From positions 1 to 10,514 of the forward strand of contig CAKTKM010000045.1 of assembly GCA_934569425.1 (NCBI GenBank): DNA of 10,514 nucleotides, given 5' to 3'. A model generated the notes under the pieces. It had not been told where the DNA came from and searched no databases. It was given only the letters and a program-made list of their open reading frames with translations. This document shows positions 7,672 through 10,514 of the stretch, piece by piece; positions within the stretch are counted from its first letter, which is position 1; every line of letters starts with the position of its first letter. Made by a program: the position numbers and the translations under genes. Source of the DNA: an uncultured Oscillospiraceae bacterium (GTDB lineage Bacteria; Bacillota; Clostridia; Oscillospirales; Oscillospiraceae).

Positions 7672-8574
7672 ATGGAATTGCGGCATGTGGCGGGGCGTAC
7701 CTGGGCGGCGGAGGCCAGCACGGCGCTGCTGCCGGTGTATCGGGTGACGGAGAAGGACATCGTGCTGATCGACACCGGCTATGCCAAGCTGGATCGGGCG
7801 GGGCTGACGGCCATGATCGAGGACAACGGCTTCCGGCTGCTGGGGGTCATCTGCTCCCACGCCCATTTTGACCACAGCGGCAACGTGCGGTATCTGCAGC
7901 AGCGCTACGGCGCCAAGGCCGCCGCCCAGCTGATCGAGGCGGGCATCTCGGTGAATCCCGACGCCTACCGCGCCAACTATGTGGCGCTGACCTACGGCAA
8001 GAGCCGGGAGATCTTTTTGGAGGAGTGCTTCACGGCGGACACCATCATCGCGCCGGAGGACAGGACGTTGGACTTCTGCGGCGTCCGGTTCGGGATATTG
8101 CCGCTGCCGGGACACAGCGCGGGACACATCGGCATTGTGACGCCCGACGACGTGGCCTATGTGGGGGACTGCCTGATCGACCGGCAGCAGATCGACAGCG
8201 CCAAGCTGCCCACCAGCATGTTCATCGCCCGGGACTTGCAGAGCAAGGCCTATCTGCGGCAAACGGAGCACGCCGCCTACATCATCGCCCACAAGGCGGT
8301 GGTGACCGGCCGGGCGGAGCTGGCGGCGCTGGTGGATGTCAACACGGCGTTCATCCACCAAAAGGCGGAGGAGCTGCTGGAGGATCTGACGGACGGCATG
8401 ACCTTTGCCCAGTGGATCGCCGCCTTCTGCCAGCGGGAGAACATCCGGACAAAGAACGAGCTGAAGTTCTCCATCGTGGAGCGGAATTTCTCCAATTTTG
8501 TGGACTGGCTCACCGATGAGGGACGGGTGACGGTGCAGCGGGAGTACTGCGCCAAGACGTATTATCACGGATAA
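7672..8574 (+). CDS. metallo-beta-lactamase-fold hydrolase
   Basis: A 300-residue member of the MBL superfamily; the substrate is not recognisable. The two-metal site is complete: CSHAHFDHSG (H63, H65, D67, H68), LPGHSAGH (H148), GDCLID (D166) and IIAHK (H207). The core fold takes up about residues 1-210. It is followed by about 90 residues (VDVNTAFIHQKAEELL onward) that look like a small mixed helical or winged-helix-type tail (TKNELKFSIVERNFSNFVDWLTDEGRV), seen in several clostridial MBL proteins. There is no signal peptide, so it is probably cytoplasmic. The ATG at 7672 is chosen over an upstream in-frame TTG at 7618 because AAGGATGTG lies 6 bases before it and because the -35 box would fall inside a longer ORF. 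It is monocistronic, bounded by its own promoter and a terminator. A glyoxalase II-like thioesterase role is possible but unproven. Confidence 0.9.
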   Translation: MELRHVAGRTWAAEASTALLPVYRVTEKDIVLIDTGYAKLDRAGLTAMIEDNGFRLLGVICSHAHFDHSGNVRYLQQRYGAKAAAQLIEAGISVNPDAYRANYVALTYGKSREIFLEECFTADTIIAPEDRTLDFCGVRFGILPLPGHSAGHIGIVTPDDVAYVGDCLIDRQQIDSAKLPTSMFIARDLQSKAYLRQTEHAAYIIAHKAVVTGRAELAALVDVNTAFIHQKAEELLEDLTDGMTFAQWIAAFCQRENIRTKNELKFSIVERNFSNFVDWLTDEGRVTVQREYCAKTYYHG

Positions 8575-8604
8575 AACGTCATGCAGGAGCGCCGCGCCGA
8601 AAAA

Positions 8605-8639
8605 ATGCGCAGACACCGGTGCGTGAAGCTGCTGCGCAT
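8605..8639. repeat. inverted repeat in the 3' region of the hydrolase gene
   Basis: ATGCGCAG (8605-8612) and CTGCGCAT (8632-8639) are perfect inverted copies around a 19-base loop. The loop itself begins near the palindrome CACCGGTG (8614-8621). There is no T-run after the stem, so it is not a simple terminator. The function is unknown. Confidence 0.5.
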
Positions 8640-8695
8640 CCCTTCCGGCTACCCCGCAGGGGCGGGGAAACGGCATATTCTGTATGCTGCACCGC

Positions 8696-8728
8696 AAAAA
8701 AGACGACCCCGCGGGGGTCGTCTTTTTT
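8696..8728. terminator. bidirectional intrinsic terminator
   Basis: A perfect 10-bp stem (AGACGACCCC, 8701-8710, with its complement 8714-8723) around a GCG loop. It is flanked by an A-run (8696-8701) on one side and a T-run (8723-8728) on the other. It would end the hydrolase transcript on the plus strand and the lipoprotein transcript on the minus strand; both coding regions stop on either side of it. Confidence 0.92.
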
Positions 8729-8741
8729 ATCGGGGAGCGCG

Positions 8742-9311
8742 TTATTTGACCACGATCTGATTGGCGGAGGAGTCGAAGATCTCCTGCCACGCGGCGTCTA
8801 CCTTGGCGGCTTCGTCCTGTGCCAGCTTTGCCTCGTCGGCGGTGTTCTCGTCCGGCGCCTGTCCCAGGATCAGCAGCGCCACATAATTGCCGCTGACGAA
8901 CAGGCGCGCCTGCTCCACCTGCGCCACGTTCATGCTATACATGCGGGAGTAATCCAGCACCTGTTCGTAGCGCTCCTGCAGCAGGGCGGCGGCGTCCTCG
9001 GCGTAGCCGTCCTTCACCTTCAGCACAACGGCGGTGCTGGGATCAAGGGCGCTGTTTTCACTGCTTTCGGCAGCCCAGCTGTCGATCCGGGACAGGTCAA
9101 GACCGTAGTAGTTGGTCATGCGATCCTCGTCCTCGGCCATATCGCAGCCGTAGCTGCCGCCCAGCTTTTCCTTCAGAGCGTCCAGCACCTGCTGCGCCGT
9201 CATGTCCGCATCGGCATCGCCGCCGTTGTCGCTCTTGCCGCCGCAGGCAGCCAGAGACAGCACCATCATCAGCGCCAGCAGCAGCGCGGTCACTTTTTTC
9301 ATCGTTTTCAT
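8742..9311 (-). CDS. DUF4358-like lipoprotein
   Basis: The 189-residue product begins with a lipoprotein signal peptide: MKTMKK, a hydrophobic run, then the lipobox LAAC with the lipidated cysteine at 23 and a GGKSDNGGDADAD linker. It should be anchored on the outer face of the membrane. The mature part contains YYGLDLSRIDSWAAESS, ALDPSTAVVLKVKDGYAEDAAALLQERYEQVLDYSRMY and GNYVALLILGQ. This pattern resembles the DUF4358 family common in Clostridia, of unknown function; I assign it by recollection of the pattern, not by a search. The ATG at 9311 has AAGGAAGG 8 bases upstream and places the signal peptide at the N-terminus; a longer frame up to 9386 would cross the neighbouring terminator. It lies between two terminators, so it should have its own promoter, but I see no clear one in 9312-9384. 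Confidence 0.85.
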   Translation of the reverse strand: MKTMKKVTALLLALMMVLSLAACGGKSDNGGDADADMTAQQVLDALKEKLGGSYGCDMAEDEDRMTNYYGLDLSRIDSWAAESSENSALDPSTAVVLKVKDGYAEDAAALLQERYEQVLDYSRMYSMNVAQVEQARLFVSGNYVALLILGQAPDENTADEAKLAQDEAAKVDAAWQEIFDSSANQIVVK

Positions 9312-9384
9312 AGGGGAAACCTTCCTTTTTGTTTGTTTACGCCCTTTAGACGCAGGCAAGCGGAGAAAGATCCCGGAGAAAATC

Positions 9385-9411
9385 AAAAAAGAGCCGCAAG
9401 GCTCTTTTTTT
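9385..9411 (-). terminator. intrinsic terminator after the cupin gene
   Basis: On the minus strand, a 5-bp GAGCC/GGCTC stem is followed by a run of six T (9385-9390) and then TGATTTTC. The plus strand is also T-rich after the stem (9405-9411), so the element could work in both directions. On the plus strand the loop is GCAA, a GNRA tetraloop; on the minus strand it reads TTGC. It starts 3 bases after the cupin stop. The GC core is short but the A/T runs could extend it. Confidence 0.8.
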
Positions 9412-9413
9412 GA

Positions 9414-9737
9414 TCAGAACGACACCACCAGCAGCATTTTGAAGCGCTCCTGCCCGTAGACGGCGTGGGGAACGTCCTTGGGCATCACCAGCGTTTCGCC
9501 CCCGGTGAGGGTGAAGACCTCGCCGCCGACGGTGAAGCGGCCGGTTCCCTCCAGCACCGTTACCATGGCGTCGCCGCCGCTGGCATGGGTGGAGATCTCC
9601 TCGTCCTTCTCAAAGGAGAAGACGGTGACGCTGACCAGTTCGTTCTGCACCAGCGTCTTGCTGACCACCTGGCCGGCCTGATAGTCCACCAGATTTTTCA
9701 GCAGCAGCTTTTCCTGCTTGGCAATATTCTTATACAT
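9414..9737 (-). CDS. small cupin-domain protein
   Basis: A 107-residue single-domain cupin (conserved beta barrel). The barrel runs from about residue 34 (LVSVTVFSF) to the C-terminus. Cupin motif 1 corresponds to EEISTHASGGDAMVTVLEGTG (47-66) and motif 2 to GETLVMPKDVPHAV (80-93). H51 and H91 are kept, but the second motif-1 histidine is replaced by S53 and the usual glutamate by D56 (my alignment). The metal site is therefore incomplete or altered. The protein is probably soluble, and sensing or ligand binding is as likely as catalysis. The ATG at 9737 has AGGAGGGC 8 bases upstream. It starts 22 bases after the peptidase-like gene with no terminator between, so the two are probably co-transcribed. 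Confidence 0.88.
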   Translation of the reverse strand: MYKNIAKQEKLLLKNLVDYQAGQVVSKTLVQNELVSVTVFSFEKDEEISTHASGGDAMVTVLEGTGRFTVGGEVFTLTGGETLVMPKDVPHAVYGQERFKMLLVVSF

Positions 9738-9759
9738 GGCAATGCCCTCCTGTTTTGTT

Positions 9760-10284
9760 TCAGTGTTTGCTGCGGGGCGCCGGTTTATCCCGCCGCCCCA
9801 CCGTTACGGTGAACATGACCGGCAGGCGCAGCAGGGGCAGGCGCTTGACGTATTTGCCGTAAAATTCGGGAAAGGTCATGGGCGCGGCCGCGGAGGAGTT
9901 GGGAAAGGCATAGCGGCCGTCGGCGCACCGGTGCAGCAGCACATAGTGGCGGGAGCGGCCGGTGTGGTACCACAGGATCCCCGCCTCGGCGCCCTTCAGA
10001 TCCCGGTAGCGCAGGCCGGTGACCCGCATGCCGAAACGGCGCAGGCCGCGGCACACCAGAAAAATGCTGGTGCCGAACACGCCGCCCAGATGGACATTGC
10101 GGTGAAAATACTGCCAGACCGCCGACTCTGTCACCGGCAGGGCGAAATAGCGGGCGGCGTTGCAGACCGCCATGAAGCCGCAGCCCACTCTGGCCACCGT
10201 GCGGCGGCCATAGGGGATGTCCGTCATCAGATGCTGGCGCACCAGATAGCCGTTCTCGTCACGGCAGCGCGGGGGAATATCCAT
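9760..10284 (-). CDS. hypothetical protein, possible C39/papain-like cysteine peptidase fold
   Basis: A 174-residue protein that I cannot name. It has the spacing of a papain-like cysteine peptidase of the C39 type: RVGCGFMAVCNAARYF (C35 at the start of a helix), SRHYVLLHR (H113 at the start of a strand) and YAFPNSS (N129 in the position of the third catalytic residue). Middle segments (VFGTSIFLVCRGLRRFGMRVTGL, AGILWYHT) also fit that fold. There is no signal peptide or membrane helix, and the C-terminus is basic (VGRRDKPAPRSKH). The ATG at 10284 is chosen because GGGAGGGC stands 6 bases upstream and a promoter-like sequence ends about 27 bases upstream. The frame is open further back to 10479, but those 65 residues are low-quality sequence that overlaps the promoter. 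It is probably the first gene of a two-gene unit with the cupin. Its function as a protease is inference. Confidence 0.7.
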   Translation of the reverse strand: MDIPPRCRDENGYLVRQHLMTDIPYGRRTVARVGCGFMAVCNAARYFALPVTESAVWQYFHRNVHLGGVFGTSIFLVCRGLRRFGMRVTGLRYRDLKGAEAGILWYHTGRSRHYVLLHRCADGRYAFPNSSAAAPMTFPEFYGKYVKRLPLLRLPVMFTVTVGRRDKPAPRSKH

Positions 10285-10310
10285 GGGAAAGCCCTCCCTT
10301 CCTTGAAAAC

Positions 10311-10339
10311 AGGATACCACGTTTCGGGGCAGAGGGCAA
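10311..10339 (-). promoter_or_regulatory. promoter of the peptidase-like/cupin unit
   Basis: On the minus strand TTGCCC (10334-10339), a 17-base spacer, then TATCCT (10311-10316) preceded by TGG, an extended -10. A start near 10304 gives a leader of about 20 bases holding the ribosome binding site. It has the same architecture (TTGC.., 17-base spacer, TGG-TAT..T) as the promoter at 7618-7646. Confidence 0.55.
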
Positions 10340-10368
10340 GACGCAGCTTGCAAAAACGGGGCGGCGTA

Positions 10369-10397
10369 TTGCTTTTTGGGACGGTATATGCTATAAA
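10369..10397 (+). promoter_or_regulatory. possible promoter reading out of the window to the right
   Basis: TTGCTT (10369-10374), a 17-base spacer, then TATAAA (10392-10397, 5 of 6) preceded by TGC, an extended -10. No gene is certain after it within the window. The same TATAAA read on the minus strand lies 17 bases from a TTGTCA at 10415-10420, so direction is not settled. Confidence 0.4.
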
Positions 10398-10462
10398 GAA
10401 AGGGTACCATCGATTGACAAGGGCAGACACGGTTTTGTCGGGCAGAAATGCGCCCATACTGC

Positions 10463-10477
10463 GTCAAGCCCCTTGAC
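10463..10477. repeat. perfect inverted repeat, possible operator or hairpin
   Basis: GTCAAG (10463-10468) and CTTGAC (10472-10477) are perfect inverted copies around CCC. A second small inverted repeat, AATAC/GTATT with five bases between, follows at once (10479-10493). No T-run follows. They lie downstream of the plus-strand promoter candidate; the function is unknown. Confidence 0.4.
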
Positions 10478-10514
10478 AATACGGCAAGTATTCTCTGCGG
10501 GTCTTTTCTTGTCT

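Noticed and set aside
7561..8790. 409-codon minus-strand frame opposite the MBL hydrolase
   Set aside because: It runs antisense through the whole MBL gene, both promoters and the terminator; it has no domain signature, whereas the plus-strand frame has every MBL motif.
10414..10419. Perfect TTGACA -35 boxes on the plus strand at 10414 and 10473
   Set aside because: No acceptable -10 lies 16-18 bases downstream of either one; the second is part of the inverted repeat.
10285..10479. N-terminal extension of the peptidase-like gene to 10479
   Set aside because: The extra 65 residues cover the -10/-35 sequence and an internal perfect ribosome binding site; they have no coherent fold signals.
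1..10514. CRISPR array, tRNA, rRNA, insertion sequence or phage genes
   Set aside because: No regularly spaced repeats, no cloverleaf-like sequence, no transposase or integrase motif in any frame that I could read.

Overview
The window looks like chromosomal DNA from a GC-rich (roughly 60% by eye) low-GC-phylum Gram-positive, i.e. Bacillota. The evidence is a PolC-type replicative polymerase, a classic pyrH-frr-uppS-cdsA-dxr-rseP-ispG-polC gene string, strong AGGAGG-type ribosome binding sites, and a lipoprotein of a type common in Clostridia. A gut Oscillospiraceae-like clostridium is my best guess. That placement is inference from gene order and composition, not a measured phylogeny.

Left three quarters (1-7519, all minus strand): a tightly packed core operon read from pyrH leftward. 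pyrH (UMP kinase) and frr (ribosome recycling factor) come first. They are followed by uppS (undecaprenyl-PP synthase), cdsA (CDP-diacylglycerol synthase), dxr (first committed MEP-pathway step), rseP (site-2 intramembrane protease), ispG (late MEP-pathway step) and the start of polC (432 residues, cut by the window edge). Gaps run from a 1-base overlap to 66 bases and I see no terminator inside. The genes link isoprenoid precursor synthesis (dxr, ispG) to the lipid carrier for peptidoglycan (uppS), phospholipid synthesis (cdsA), nucleotide supply, translation and replication.

Middle (7520-8741): a divergent intergenic region carries a good plus-strand promoter for a metallo-beta-lactamase-fold hydrolase (7672-8574). 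This gene stands where rpsB-tsf often lies upstream of pyrH in other Bacillota. It ends at a strong bidirectional terminator (8696-8728) shared with a convergent lipoprotein gene.

Right end (8742-10514): a DUF4358-like lipoprotein (minus), then a separate two-gene minus-strand unit with its own extended -10 promoter and a GNRA-loop terminator. That unit is a putative papain/C39-like cysteine peptidase fold followed by a small cupin. Beyond it, a plus-strand promoter-like sequence and a short perfect inverted repeat point out of the window.

Most of the window is well-known housekeeping sequence. The least explained parts are the peptidase-like/cupin pair, the short N-terminal region of PolC, and the structured non-coding DNA at 8605-8639 and 10369-10493. 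I found no convincing new multi-gene system.
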